NCBI GenBank assembly: GCA_934255135.1
Contig: CAKQMV010000001.1
Location: 1-64,000 of the forward strand
DNA length: 64,000 bases
Origin: an uncultured Clostridia bacterium
GTDB lineage: Bacteria > Bacillota > Clostridia > Peptostreptococcales > Anaerovoracaceae
Reading direction: 5' to 3'
The stretch's first letter is position 1. Each line of letters opens with the position of its first letter. Below the pieces are notes generated by a model. That model saw only the letters and a list, made by a program, of their open reading frames with translations, was not told where the DNA came from and made no database searches. The position numbers and the translations under genes are program-made. Shown here one piece after another: positions 15,953 through 26,900 of this stretch.

Positions 15953-18004
15953 ATGGACAATCTGTATTATGAAGGCTTTACGCAGAACAGAGAGCTTTCT
16001 GTCCTGAGGTTTAACGAGAGAATTCTTGAAGAGGCCGCGGATCCTAGCGTTCCTCTTCTGGAAAGACTTCGCTACGTTTCTATCTTCTCATCAAATCTCG
16101 ATGAATTCTTTATGGTGAGAGTAGGTGCTCTTACAAGTGAATATGAGGATGGAAGTGAGAAGATTGATGAATTCTCTGGCATGAACACCGAGGAGCAGCT
16201 CGAGAGCATAAACGAGTATGCAGAGGAGCTTCTTAAGAAGAAGGATGAAATCTATTCTCATATAATGGATGAGCTTAGAACACGAGGCATAAACAAGCTT
16301 GAATATGCGGATCTTACTCCGTATGAACAGGCTTATGCTGATCAGTATTTTGACGATAAGATAAAGCCACATCTTGAAGCTAAGCTTATTGATGTAAACG
16401 AGCTGCCTTTTATAGGAAACGGTATTCCATACATTATAGGAACAGTATATACAGAAAGTGGCGACAGGGTGTGCCTCGCAAGAGTACCTGAAGAGTTTTC
16501 TCCTATGATTTCATTTGCAGCACCTGACGCGCCTAAGAACAGTTTCAGGTATATGCTCCTTGAGACACTTATAAAGGCGCGAATGGAAGATATTTTTGCA
16601 CCATTTTATGTTAAGGAGAAGATATCATTTATCCTTACAAGAAATGGGGAGGTTAAGATTGAGGAGACTGGGGATGCTGTAAGCGATATGCTTGATGCGG
16701 TTAAGCGAAGGAACACTGCAGAGGTTGATCGAGTGCTTCTTGACAGAGAGCCGGGCAAGCTTATAAGAGATTATCTTATCAATGAGCTTAATCTCAAAAA
16801 TAAGCAAGTTTATGTTACAAGTCGTGTATCGTTTGGCTTTATCGATGATTTCATAGATAAGATTCCTGACAGCCTTAAGTCAGAGCTTATTTATAAGAAG
16901 TTTGAACCATTTAATCCGTTAAGCACACGCAAGGAACCAATAATCGAGATTCTTAAGGATGAAGAGATGCTTCTCAGCTATCCATATGATTCGATGGAAC
17001 CATTTTTAAACCTTCTTGAGACGGCTTCCGAGGATGAACGCGTTAAGGAAATAAGAATAACAATATATAGATTATCGTCTAATCCAAGAATCGCCGAGTA
17101 TCTGATGAAGGCTGCACGAAACGGCAAAAGAGTTAAAGTCCTTATAGAGCTTCGTGCAAGATTCGATGAAGAGCACAATATCGAATGGGCTGAGAGATTC
17201 AAAGACGCGGGATGCAGGGTCTACTTCGGAAACGATGATTACAAGGTACATGGCAAGCTCTGCCAGATAGTTCTTAAGGAGAACGGAAAAGAGAGCTATA
17301 TCACACATCTTTCCACCGGTAACTTTAATGAGAAGAGCGCCAAGCTGTACACGGACTTCGCATTTATGACGAGCGACCGGAGAATCGGAGAGGACGCCGA
17401 TGAACTTTTTGGCCGTCTGATTAAGGGCAAGACTGCGACCTGTAAATATCTTGCAGTTGCACCTGAGATTTTGTACGACACACTTATCAAATACATAAGA
17501 AGAGAAGCCAAAAAGCGTGAGAAGGGTTGGATTTTTATCAAATGTAATTCAATCAATGAACGCAATCTGATGGAGGAGCTGATGCAAGCTTCGTCTATGG
17601 GCTGCAAGGTTATGCTTCTTGTGAGAGGTATCTGCTGCATTCTTCCAAGCATTGAGGATTGCACTGAGAACGTGGTTATCTGCAATCTTGTCGGAAGGTT
17701 TCTTGAACATTCGAGAGTGTATATTTTTGGCGAGGGCGATGATGAGGTAATGTATATTTCCTCGGCAGACCTTATGAAGAGAAATATGCACAAAAGGATT
17801 GAGATTGCTTGCCCGATTTATTCCGATGCGCTAAGGAGTGAAATCAAGACTGTTCTGAACCTTAATGTAAGAGATAATGTGAAGGGCAGAATAATGAGAT
17901 CTGACGGCACTTTAGTTAAAAAGAATTCCAATAGAAAAATGATTGATAGTCAGAAGATTTTAATGGAATATTCTTGTGCAAAACGCAACAAAAATATGGT
18001 ATGA
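15953..18004 (+). CDS. ppk: polyphosphate kinase 1
   Basis: Transfers the gamma phosphate of ATP to a growing polyphosphate chain (reversible). The 683-residue chain has the N-terminal helical domain (RELSVLRFNERILEEA), the head domain and two PLD-like catalytic domains. The two conserved histidines are visible: His433 in VHGKLC, the autophosphorylation site by analogy with E. coli, and His586 in LEHSRVYIFG. The C-terminal SADLMKRNMHKRIEI is also typical. Length is normal. RBS is AAGGTGGTGA. It probably shares a transcript with the DUF2207 gene. Confidence 0.95.
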   Translation: MDNLYYEGFTQNRELSVLRFNERILEEAADPSVPLLERLRYVSIFSSNLDEFFMVRVGALTSEYEDGSEKIDEFSGMNTEEQLESINEYAEELLKKKDEIYSHIMDELRTRGINKLEYADLTPYEQAYADQYFDDKIKPHLEAKLIDVNELPFIGNGIPYIIGTVYTESGDRVCLARVPEEFSPMISFAAPDAPKNSFRYMLLETLIKARMEDIFAPFYVKEKISFILTRNGEVKIEETGDAVSDMLDAVKRRNTAEVDRVLLDREPGKLIRDYLINELNLKNKQVYVTSRVSFGFIDDFIDKIPDSLKSELIYKKFEPFNPLSTRKEPIIEILKDEEMLLSYPYDSMEPFLNLLETASEDERVKEIRITIYRLSSNPRIAEYLMKAARNGKRVKVLIELRARFDEEHNIEWAERFKDAGCRVYFGNDDYKVHGKLCQIVLKENGKESYITHLSTGNFNEKSAKLYTDFAFMTSDRRIGEDADELFGRLIKGKTATCKYLAVAPEILYDTLIKYIRREAKKREKGWIFIKCNSINERNLMEELMQASSMGCKVMLLVRGICCILPSIEDCTENVVICNLVGRFLEHSRVYIFGEGDDEVMYISSADLMKRNMHKRIEIACPIYSDALRSEIKTVLNLNVRDNVKGRIMRSDGTLVKKNSNRKMIDSQKILMEYSCAKRNKNMV

Positions 18005-18005
18005 T
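17997..18005 (+). promoter_or_regulatory. possible extended -10 promoter of ileS
   Basis: TGGTATGAT spans the ppk stop codon, 40 bases before the ileS ATG. The gap to ileS holds only this and an RBS; there is no T-box leader, which many Firmicutes use for aminoacyl-tRNA synthetase genes. Confidence 0.35.
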
Positions 18006-18045
18006 TAATAGAATATTTTGTAATTTTTTATAGGAGTTAAGGAAA

Positions 18046-21000
18046 ATGTTTGAAAAACTATCAGAAAAGCCGGTAGCTGAATACCAAAATGAGCAGGTTC
18101 AGCACTGGAACGACATCGATCTTCTCGATCTTTGCGTTAAGGAGAGAGAGGATTCACCAAGCTTTGTTTTCTATGAAGGACCGCCTACTGCCAACGGCAG
18201 ACCTGGTATTCACCACGTTATGGCAAGAACTCTGAAAGACTCCATTAACAGATATAAGACTATGAAAGGCTTCCAGGTTAAGAGAAAAGGAGGCTGGGAT
18301 ACTCATGGTCTTCCTGTTGAGATTGAGGTTGAGAAGCAGCTTGGAATGACAGGAAAGCAGGATATTGAGAAGTACGGCATCAAGGAATTCAATGAGAAGT
18401 GCCGTGAGTCAGTGTTCAAGTACACTCAGATGTGGACTGATATGTCAGAGAGAATGGCTTACATGGCTGACATGGAGAATCCATACATCACTTATGATAA
18501 CAATTTTATTGAGACAGGATGGTGGATCCTCAAGAAGTTCTTTAATGAGAACCTGATCTACGAGGGATATAAGATTCTTCCATACTGCCCAAGATGCGGA
18601 ACTGGACTTGCATCACACGAGGTAGCTCAGGGCTACAAGATGGTTAAGGTTAACACTCTGACTTGCAAGTTCAAGAAGAAGGGTACTGATAACGAGTACT
18701 TCCTCGCATGGACAACAACTCCATGGACTCTCGCTTCTAATGTTGCGCTTGTAGTTGGACCTGAAATTGATTATGTTAAGGCTAAGATGCTCTCGGGAGA
18801 TAATGAGGGCAATTACCTTTATGTTGCAAAGAATCTTGCAGCTAAGACTTTCGGCAAGGACGAGTACGAAATTGTTGAGGAGATGAAGGGTAAGGATCTC
18901 GAGGGAATCGAGTACGAGCAGCTTATGCCTTTCTGCGTACCTGAGAAGGGTAAGAATGCATTTACTGTTTGCTGCATGGATTATGTATCAACTGAGGATG
19001 GTACAGGAATCGTACATACAGCTCCTGCATTCGGTGAGGACGACTACCAGTGCGGACGTAAGTATAACCTTGCAGTAATGCAGCCTGTAGATGAGAAGGG
19101 TTGCTACACAGAGACTCCATGGAAGGGACACTTCGTTATGGAGGACGGCCTTGATGTAGAGATCATCAAGTACCTCGCACAGGACAACAAGATCTACAAG
19201 AAGGAGAAGCTTGAGCATAACTATCCACACTGCTGGAGATGCGGAACTCCTCTCGTATACTATGCTAACAAGTCATGGTACATCGAGATGAGCAAGCTTA
19301 AGGATCAGCTTGTAGCTAACAACAATACAGTTAACTGGTACCCTGACTACATCGGTGAGAAGAGATTTGGAAACTGGATCGCTGATGTTAAGGATTGGGC
19401 TATTTCAAGATCAAGATACTGGGGTACTCCAATTCCAATCTGGAAGTGTGAGTGTGGACACCTTCACTGCGTTGGCTCAAGAGAGGAGCTTGTTTCTCTT
19501 GCTAACCAGGATATCGATCAGACAATCGAGCTTCACAGACCATATGTGGACGATGTAACTATGAACTGCCCAGAGTGCGGTAAGGAGATGCACAGAATCC
19601 CTGAGGTTATGGACTGCTGGTTCGACTCAGGATCAATGCCATTTGCACAGTGGCACTATCCGTTTGAGAACGCTGACCGCTTTGAGAAGGAGCTTTTCCC
19701 AGCAGACTTTATCTGCGAGGGTATCGACCAGACTAGAGGCTGGTTCTACTCACTTATGGCTATTTCTACTTTTATCATGGGCAAGGCACCTTACAAGAAT
19801 GTTCTTGTTAATGACCTTATCCTTGATAAGGAAGGTAAGAAGATGTCTAAGTCAAGAGGAAACACTGTTTCACCGTTTGAGCTTCTTGACAAGTATGGTG
19901 CAGATGCACTGAGATGGTATCTCGTTTCAGTATCACCTGCATGGACTCCAACAAAGTTCGATGAGGACGGCGTTAAGGACGTTGTAAGCAAGATCTTCGG
20001 AACTCTTAGAAACACTTACAACTTCTTCACTCTATACTCAAACATCGACGATATCGATGCAGCATCAATTGAGGTTCCATACGCTGATAGACCAGAGCTC
20101 GATAGATGGATCATCTCAAAGTACAACAGACTTGTTAAGGTTGCTACAGAGAGTATGGATGCATATGATCACATGAGAACTGTTCGTGCTATCGGAGAGT
20201 TCATCACTGAGGATCTTTCTAACTGGTATATCAGAAGAGCAAGGAGAAGATTCTATGCTGAGGGCATGACTGATGATAAGAAGTCAGTATATGCTACTAC
20301 ATATGAGGTACTCCTTGGAGTAGCTAAGCTTATGGCTCCAATCGCTCCATTCATCTCGGATGAGATTTACACTAAGCTTACAGGAGAGACTACAGTTCAC
20401 ACTGCATACTTCCCAGATGCTGATCTCACACTCATCGACGAGAATGTTGAGGAGAGAATGGATCTTGTTAAGACACTTGTTAACCTCGGAAGAGGAACAA
20501 GAGAGCAGGAGAAGCTTAAGGTTAGACAGCCACTTGGTGAGGTTATTGTTGACGGTAAGTATGAGTCAATCATCAGTGACCTTACAGACCTTATCACTGA
20601 GGAGCTTAATGTTAAGAAGGTTGTATTCGAGAATGATCTCGACAAGTACATGAACTTCGCAATCAAGCCTAACTTCAGAGCAGCAGGACCTGTACTCGGC
20701 AAGAACATCAAAGCTTTTGGTCAGGCATTAGCAGAGGCTGACGCTAAGGCGCTTATCGCTGAGCTTTCATCTGGTCCTGTAACTATGAATATCGCAGGTG
20801 AGGATTACGAGATTACTGAGGATTACCTCGACGTTAGAATTTCTGCAAAGGAAGGCTTCGTTGTAGGTATGGAGAACAATGTATTTACAATTCTTGATAC
20901 AACTCTCACTCCAGAACTTATTGAGGCAGGATATGTAAGAGAGGTTATCTCTAAGATCCAGCAGCTCCGTAAGCAGGCAGACTTCGAGATGATGGACAGA

Positions 21001-21165
21001 ATCGTTCTCAATATCGAGGCTGATGATGAGATTAAGTCTGCAGTAGAGAATTCTGCAGACTACATCAAGGAAGAGACACTTGCAGATTCAATCAACTACA
21101 CTGATGTTGCTGACAAGTTCGATATCAACGGACATGAGACAGGCATCAGCGTAGAGAGAGTTTAA
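18046..21165 (+). CDS. ileS: isoleucyl-tRNA synthetase, IleRS2-type with GXHH signature
   Basis: Charges tRNA-Ile. At 1039 residues it is the long, eukaryote-like IleRS2 class, with editing domain, zinc-binding cysteine pairs (for example CPRCG, CPECG) and anticodon-binding region. The class I HIGH motif is replaced by Gly54-Ile-His-His57 in the context GPPTANGRPGIHH, while the second motif KMSKS is intact at 599-603. In IleRS2 enzymes, exchange of the first and third residues of HXGH to GXHH has been linked to very high mupirocin resistance, so resistance is predicted here. Start has RBS TAGGAGTTAAGG. rlmN begins one base after the stop. Confidence 0.95.
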   Translation: MFEKLSEKPVAEYQNEQVQHWNDIDLLDLCVKEREDSPSFVFYEGPPTANGRPGIHHVMARTLKDSINRYKTMKGFQVKRKGGWDTHGLPVEIEVEKQLGMTGKQDIEKYGIKEFNEKCRESVFKYTQMWTDMSERMAYMADMENPYITYDNNFIETGWWILKKFFNENLIYEGYKILPYCPRCGTGLASHEVAQGYKMVKVNTLTCKFKKKGTDNEYFLAWTTTPWTLASNVALVVGPEIDYVKAKMLSGDNEGNYLYVAKNLAAKTFGKDEYEIVEEMKGKDLEGIEYEQLMPFCVPEKGKNAFTVCCMDYVSTEDGTGIVHTAPAFGEDDYQCGRKYNLAVMQPVDEKGCYTETPWKGHFVMEDGLDVEIIKYLAQDNKIYKKEKLEHNYPHCWRCGTPLVYYANKSWYIEMSKLKDQLVANNNTVNWYPDYIGEKRFGNWIADVKDWAISRSRYWGTPIPIWKCECGHLHCVGSREELVSLANQDIDQTIELHRPYVDDVTMNCPECGKEMHRIPEVMDCWFDSGSMPFAQWHYPFENADRFEKELFPADFICEGIDQTRGWFYSLMAISTFIMGKAPYKNVLVNDLILDKEGKKMSKSRGNTVSPFELLDKYGADALRWYLVSVSPAWTPTKFDEDGVKDVVSKIFGTLRNTYNFFTLYSNIDDIDAASIEVPYADRPELDRWIISKYNRLVKVATESMDAYDHMRTVRAIGEFITEDLSNWYIRRARRRFYAEGMTDDKKSVYATTYEVLLGVAKLMAPIAPFISDEIYTKLTGETTVHTAYFPDADLTLIDENVEERMDLVKTLVNLGRGTREQEKLKVRQPLGEVIVDGKYESIISDLTDLITEELNVKKVVFENDLDKYMNFAIKPNFRAAGPVLGKNIKAFGQALAEADAKALIAELSSGPVTMNIAGEDYEITEDYLDVRISAKEGFVVGMENNVFTILDTTLTPELIEAGYVREVISKIQQLRKQADFEMMDRIVLNIEADDEIKSAVENSADYIKEETLADSINYTDVADKFDINGHETGISVERV

Positions 21166-21166
21166 T

Positions 21167-22198
21167 ATGGATAGAATAATACAGAAGACTAACATTCTGA
21201 ACGCCAATCCCGACGATTTAGCCGGGATTGTTCGTTCTTTAGGAGAGAAACCGTTTCGGGCAAAACAGATTTTTGGCTGGCTTGCTAAGGGTGTAGAGAA
21301 TTTTGACGAGATGGGTAACGTCCCGGCGTCCCTTAGAGAGAAGCTCAAGGAAGAATATTATATCGGACTTCCTAAGGTTATTATAGATCAGCAGTCAGCG
21401 ACTGATGGAACAAGAAAGTGCCTCTTTGAGTTTGCCGACGGTGCCAGAGTTGAGTCAGTTTTCATGAAGTACAGCTATGGCAATTCAATATGTATTTCAT
21501 CACAGGTGGGCTGCAGAATGGGCTGCTCATTTTGTGCGTCTACAATGTCAGGCCTTGAGAGAAATCTCACTTCTGGTGAGATGCTCGGCGAGATTCTGAA
21601 GATGAGAAATATAACAGGTGAGGACATCGGTCACGTCGTAGTTATGGGAATGGGTGAGCCTTTTGATAATTACGACAATCTTGCAGGCTTTATCAGACTT
21701 ATCAATAATCCGGCAGGATACGGCCTTGGAATGAGAAATATCACCGTATCGACCTGCGGAATCATTCCTATGATCGAGAGGTTCGGCAATGACTTCCCGC
21801 AGGTTAATCTTGCAGTTTCACTTCATGCATCAAATGCGGAGAGAAGAAAGCAGCTTATGCCTGTTGCCAAGGCTTACGGATATAAGGAGCTTATTGATGC
21901 ATGCAGAAGCTACGCCCAGAAGACTAAGAGAAGGGTTACTTTTGAGTATTCAATGATTGATGGAGTAAATGACAGCCCAGAGACTGCAAAGGAGCTTGCA
22001 GCACATCTTAAGGGATGGCAGACACATGTTAACCTCATTCCTCTTAACAAAGTGGAGGGCAGAGGCTACAGTGCGGCCGGAAACAATAATATTCAGAATT
22101 TCAAGAAAATTCTTGAAGATGCCGGAATCGCAGTGACAGTAAGAAGAACGCTTGGTGCGGATATAGATGCAGCTTGCGGACAGCTTCGCAACAGATAA
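21167..22198 (+). CDS. rlmN: dual-specificity RNA methyltransferase RlmN
   Basis: Radical-SAM methyltransferase that makes 2-methyladenosine at A2503 of 23S rRNA and A37 of some tRNAs. The 343-residue sequence has the CxxxCxxC cluster motif at Cys116, Cys120 and Cys123 (VGCRMGCSFCAST), followed by GMGEPF, and a C-terminal VTVRRTLGADIDAACGQLR whose Cys supports the catalytic mechanism. The start lies one base after ileS, so the two are cotranscribed. Confidence 0.95.
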   Translation: MDRIIQKTNILNANPDDLAGIVRSLGEKPFRAKQIFGWLAKGVENFDEMGNVPASLREKLKEEYYIGLPKVIIDQQSATDGTRKCLFEFADGARVESVFMKYSYGNSICISSQVGCRMGCSFCASTMSGLERNLTSGEMLGEILKMRNITGEDIGHVVVMGMGEPFDNYDNLAGFIRLINNPAGYGLGMRNITVSTCGIIPMIERFGNDFPQVNLAVSLHASNAERRKQLMPVAKAYGYKELIDACRSYAQKTKRRVTFEYSMIDGVNDSPETAKELAAHLKGWQTHVNLIPLNKVEGRGYSAAGNNNIQNFKKILEDAGIAVTVRRTLGADIDAACGQLRNR

Positions 22199-22205
22199 GA
22201 AAGTA

Positions 22206-22214
22206 TGTTATAAT
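22206..22214 (+). promoter_or_regulatory. extended -10 promoter upstream of plsX
   Basis: TGTTATAAT lies just after the rlmN stop, with a -35-like TTCGCA at 22185-22190 inside rlmN (spacer 18). It would start a transcript covering plsX, rnc, smc and ftsY. Confidence 0.5.
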
Positions 22215-22268
22215 ATATCGTTAAGAACGTGCAATTAGTTGCTGTATTTATCGTAAAGGAGACTCAAT

Positions 22269-23279
22269 ATGAGAATACTGTTAGACGGAATGGGCGGAGA
22301 TTACGCTCCGACTGAGATCGTTAAGGGTGCAGTTCTTGCAGCTAGAGAATTTAACGAACAGATTGCAATCCTCGGACCAGAGGAAGAGATAAGAAAGTGC
22401 CTTGCTGATGAAGGCTGGGACGGAAACAATATTGAAGTAATCAACTGCACTGAGGTGATCACTAATAATGAGGCACCTGCAATGGCAGTTAAGAAGAAGA
22501 AGGATTCAACTATTGCAAGAGGAATGGCTCTTATGAAGGAGGGCGAGGCTGATGCATTTATTTCAGCCGGTTCTACAGGAGCTCTCCTAGCAGGCGGACT
22601 TCTGCTTCTCGGCAGAATAAAGGGAATTAAGAGACCTGCAATCGCAGCTTTTGTCCCTAAGATTGGAATGAACGACACAACGCTTCTTCTCGACTGCGGT
22701 GCTAATGTTGATTCAAAGCCTGAGTATCTGCTTCAGAACGGAATTATGGGAAGCATCTTTGTTGAGTGCGTTAAGGGTAAGAAGAATCCTGTTGTTAGTC
22801 TTCTTAACGTAGGCGCTGAGGCTGCAAAGGGTGATGAGCTTCGTAAGGAAGCATTTAAGCTTCTTTCTGATTCAGAACTTAATTTCTCAGGAAATATTGA
22901 GGGAAGAGACGTTGTCGGAACTGACAGCGATGTTGTTGTTTGTGATGGCTTCTCCGGCAATATTTTCCTTAAGAGTTCTGAGGGTATGGCTCTATCGCTT
23001 CTAAATCTTCTTAAGTCAAAGCTTAAGGAAGGTGTAGTGGCTAAGCTTGGAGCAGCACTTTCATACAATAAGCTCATGGAGATTAAGGCTGAGTTTGATT
23101 ATTCAAAGGAGGGTGCAGCACCTATCCTTGGTCTTAAGGGAGCAGTTCTTAAGATGCATGGCAATTCAAAGGCTGAGGAAGTTTATTATGCTGTAAAGAA
23201 GGCTGTTCCTTATGTGAACAACGACGTAACAGGTAAGATTGAGAAGGCAATCGGAAGAAAGTCATTCCTCGGATTGTAA
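22269..23279 (+). CDS. plsX: phosphate acyltransferase PlsX
   Basis: Makes acyl-phosphate from acyl-ACP as the first step of the bacterial PlsX/PlsY phosphatidic acid pathway, at the inner face of the membrane. The 336-residue sequence starts MRILLDGMGGDYAP and has the SAGSTGALLAGG and DGFSGNI motifs of the family. RBS is AAAGGAGACTC. The partner PlsY is encoded at 29777. acpP, often between plsX and rnc, is missing here. Confidence 0.95.
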   Translation: MRILLDGMGGDYAPTEIVKGAVLAAREFNEQIAILGPEEEIRKCLADEGWDGNNIEVINCTEVITNNEAPAMAVKKKKDSTIARGMALMKEGEADAFISAGSTGALLAGGLLLLGRIKGIKRPAIAAFVPKIGMNDTTLLLDCGANVDSKPEYLLQNGIMGSIFVECVKGKKNPVVSLLNVGAEAAKGDELRKEAFKLLSDSELNFSGNIEGRDVVGTDSDVVVCDGFSGNIFLKSSEGMALSLLNLLKSKLKEGVVAKLGAALSYNKLMEIKAEFDYSKEGAAPILGLKGAVLKMHGNSKAEEVYYAVKKAVPYVNNDVTGKIEKAIGRKSFLGL

Positions 23280-23300
23280 GATGGAAGGAGCTAAGGAAGA

Positions 23301-23996
23301 ATGAACGGGTTAGAAGAGAGAATTGAATACAGCTTCAGGAATAGAAGACTTCTTGAAACGGCTCTCACCCACAGCTCATATGCAAGAGAGAACGGCAAGT
23401 CCTATGAATTCAACAATGAACGTCTTGAGTTCATAGGAGATGCCTATCTTGATGCTGTAATCGGACAGAAGCTGTTTGATATCATGACTTCATGCGAGGA
23501 GGGTGTTCTTAGCAAGAAGAGGGCAGCTGTTGTGTGCGAGGAATCACTTGCTGATGTTGCAAGAGGTATTAGTCTTGGAAGCTATCTCTACCTCGGCAAG
23601 GGAGAGGCAGCAAGCAACGGAGCTGACAAGGACTCCATTCTTTCTAATGCTCTTGAAGCAGTTTTCGGTGCTGTGATAATAGACGGTGGCTTTGAAGAGG
23701 GTAAGCGTGTAATTAACAGGCTGCTAGGAGCAAAGGTCAGTCTTGCAGTTCAGGGAAAGCTGTTTAGAGATTATAAATCAGAATTTCAGGAGATGTTTCA
23801 GGCAATATACAAGAGCACTATTTCTCTGAAATATGCTGTTGTAGCTGAATCGGGTCCGGCACATAACAAGACTTTTACTGTTGAGGTGAGTGCCGGAAAT
23901 AAAATCCTCGGAAGAGGCAGTGGTAAGAGTAAATCCAAGGCCGAGCAGGCTGCTGCTAAGGACGCGGTTTTAAAGGGGGAAATTAGTGTACTTTAA
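23301..23996 (+). CDS. rnc: ribonuclease III
   Basis: Cuts double-stranded RNA in rRNA and mRNA maturation. The 231-residue chain has the catalytic signature NERLEFIGDAYLD (about 39-51) with the metal-binding Glu and Asp, a second acidic site near ALEAVFGAVI, and a C-terminal dsRNA-binding domain (about 153-225, DYKSEFQEMFQ to KSKAEQAAAKDA). Gene order plsX-rnc-smc-ftsY is common in Firmicutes. It overlaps smc by 11 bases. Confidence 0.95.
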   Translation: MNGLEERIEYSFRNRRLLETALTHSSYARENGKSYEFNNERLEFIGDAYLDAVIGQKLFDIMTSCEEGVLSKKRAAVVCEESLADVARGISLGSYLYLGKGEAASNGADKDSILSNALEAVFGAVIIDGGFEEGKRVINRLLGAKVSLAVQGKLFRDYKSEFQEMFQAIYKSTISLKYAVVAESGPAHNKTFTVEVSAGNKILGRGSGKSKSKAEQAAAKDAVLKGEISVL

Positions 23997-26900
23997 GAGA
24001 ATAGAGATGCAGGGATTTAAGTCATTTGCTGATCCTGTGACTATAGAGCTTAATAATGGAATAACCTGCATTATCGGTCCTAACGGCAGTGGTAAGAGTA
24101 ATATTTCAGATGCCCTAAGATGGGTACTCGGTGAGCAGAGCCCTAAGCAGCTTCGTGGCGGCAAGATGCAGGAGGTAATCTTTGCTGGTACCGCTACTAG
24201 AAAGCCTAAGGGTATGGCAGAGGTTACACTCGTTATTGACAATACCTCGGGACTTCTTCCAATCGAATATAACGAGGTTGCTGTAACAAGAAGAATGTAT
24301 CGTTCAGGTGAGAGTGAATATCTGATTAACGGAAATCAGTGCAGACTTCGTGATATCAAGGAACTGTTTATGGATACCGGTATCGGAGTTGACGGATATT
24401 CAATCATCGGACAGGGTAAGATTGCGGATATCGTAAGTAATAAGGCTGATGATAGAAGAGCTATTTTCGAAGAGGCAGCTGGAGTTGTTCTTTATAAGAG
24501 CAGAAAGGCTGATGCGGAGAATAAGCTTAAGGCAGCTAATGAGAATCTTGAGAGAGTGAGAGATATCATTTCTGAAATCGAGGGAAGAATCGGTGGTCTG
24601 AAGGAGGAATCTGAGAAGGCTACTGAATATATAGGATTAAGAGACAGATATAAGAGCCTTGGAATCAATATCATTCTTCACAATGTTGATGGACTTGAGA
24701 GAAATGTCAGAGAAGGCAGAGAGTCTCTTGATGAGATAACAAGACAATATGAGTCTGCCAAGAGCTCCAATGAGAAGCTCGACAGACTTATTGAGGAGCT
24801 CAGACAACAGGAGGCTTCGTTAAGCTCAGAGCTTGAGGATTCAAACAGCGAGCTTCTAGTTAAGATTGAAGAGCTTAACCTTATAAGCAACAGAGGACAG
24901 ATCAATTCAGAGAAGCTTGCTAACATCGAGAAGGAGCTAGTAAGACTTAACGCCTCAATCGAGGAGAACACGGAGAAGCTTAAGACAGAGCAGGAAACTT
25001 TTGACCGTCTGGCTCTAAATGAGAAGGAGCTTGACAGAGCGAGAAGTGAGGCTGAAGCAGAGCACAGCAAGGCGGCTGCTAAGCTAAGTGAGCATACGCT
25101 TAAGGCTAATCTTGTTAATGAGCAGATTGAGAAGTCTAAGGACAGAGTTATTGAGCTTTCTAATCTCAAGGTTTCCAAGGAGGCTGAGATCAGAACTCTT
25201 AAGAACTACCAGGAGACTTTGGAGAACAGAAGAGAGACTCTTAAGGCTGAGTTCGAGGGAAGAGATAACCAGGATAGTGAGAACAAGGCTAAGCTTGCAG
25301 AACTTGAGGATAAGCTTGAGGCTAAAAAGCAGGAGCTTGATTCTGTCAAAGCCAGAGGTGAAGAGATTAATGGCAATATTGCCGAATTAAATGAGAGAAT
25401 AAGAGCTGTAGGTAGTTTAATTGACGACCTCGGCGTTAAGATAAACAGATCGCTTGCCAGAAAGAACACCATCGAAGAGATGGAGAACAATTATGAGGGT
25501 TATAACAGTGCGGTTAGGACTCTTATGAACAGAGCTTTTCAGGGGATAATCGGAACTGTATCCGATATTATAGGTGTTCCTGAGGGTTATGAGACAGCGA
25601 TTGAGACAGCACTTGGCGGTGCACTTCAGAATATCGTATGCAAGGACGATGAGAGTGCGAAGCAGGCTATCAGATACCTTAAGAGTGCTAAGGCAGGAAG
25701 AGCGACTTTTCTTCCAATTACTTCTGTAAAGGGTTATAATTCAACTCCTGACAGAAGTGTTACAGAATCAGATGGCTTTATTTCTGTTGCATCAGAGGTA
25801 GTTAAAGCTGATTCTGAATATAGAAATATTGTTGAATATCTTCTCGGCAGAGTGATTCTTGCTGACAACATGGAGAATGCTGTTAAGATTTCCAAGAAGA
25901 AGCTTGGCGGTTTCAGAATCGTTACTCTTGACGGAGAAGTTATCAATACAAGCGGTGCCATCACTGGTGGTAAGTATGCTAACAAGACTGCTAATATCCT
26001 TGATAGAAAGAAGGAAATTGCAGAGCTTGGAGAAAGAATTGAAGAGTATAAGAAGGAAACTGAACGAAGAGTTTCTGAAAGAGAATCTGTTCAGACTGAG
26101 ATTTCTTCTCTTAAGGAGGAGAGAAACGGTCTTGCTGAGAAGTATCAGGCTGTAATAGTTGAGTACAATATTCTTAAGACAGATCTTGATCATGCTGTAG
26201 AGAAGGCTGAGTCAGATGACAGAGCAAACAGCAGAATGAGCGATGAGATTGTCTCAATCGAGGATGATATCACAAGAGCATCAAACATGATTTCGGGATA
26301 TAGTGAAGCAATAGAGGCTGCCGACAAAGAGATCTCAATGATTGAAGATGGTATGGGCAATCTATATGATGATGCTGACAGATACAAGGCTCAGATTGAG
26401 GAAGATAACGAGAATATTGTTACCGTAAAGGTTAGCCTCGGAGAGATTGATGCTAAGATTCTCGCTCAGAATGAGATGATTGAGAGAGTAAGAGACGTCG
26501 TTACAGATCTTGAATCAAGTATCGAGGATGATACCTGTGAGAGAGCAGAGCTTGAGAACACAAGAATCCTTCTTAATGATTCCGGTCAGGAATCGACTGA
26601 GAAGGAGGCTGAGCTTAAAGCTTCTAAGGAGAATCTCGAGAAGAGAATTGAAAAGCTTAACTCTGATATCGAAACATCAAGGGCTGATTATGAGACTTCA
26701 AGAAACAGACAGAAGTCAAATACAGCTGAGATGGAGAAGATTGCTGACGAGAAATATAAGCTTGAGCTTAAGAATGCTCGTAATGAAACACTCCTCGATG
26801 CACAGAAGGATAAGCTGTGGGATGAATTTGAGGTCTCATATGCGGAAGCCTGCGACATGAGAGAAGAGAATTTTGCCATTACCGCAGGTAACCGAGAGAT

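Noticed and set aside
18005..18045. T-box riboswitch before ileS
   Set aside because: Only 41 bases separate ppk and ileS, far too short for a T-box, and no hairpin is visible.
24678..25178. Minus-strand ORF rich in Leu and Ser inside smc
   Set aside because: It is the antisense of the SMC coiled coil; apparent hydrophobicity comes from complementing Glu/Lys codons.
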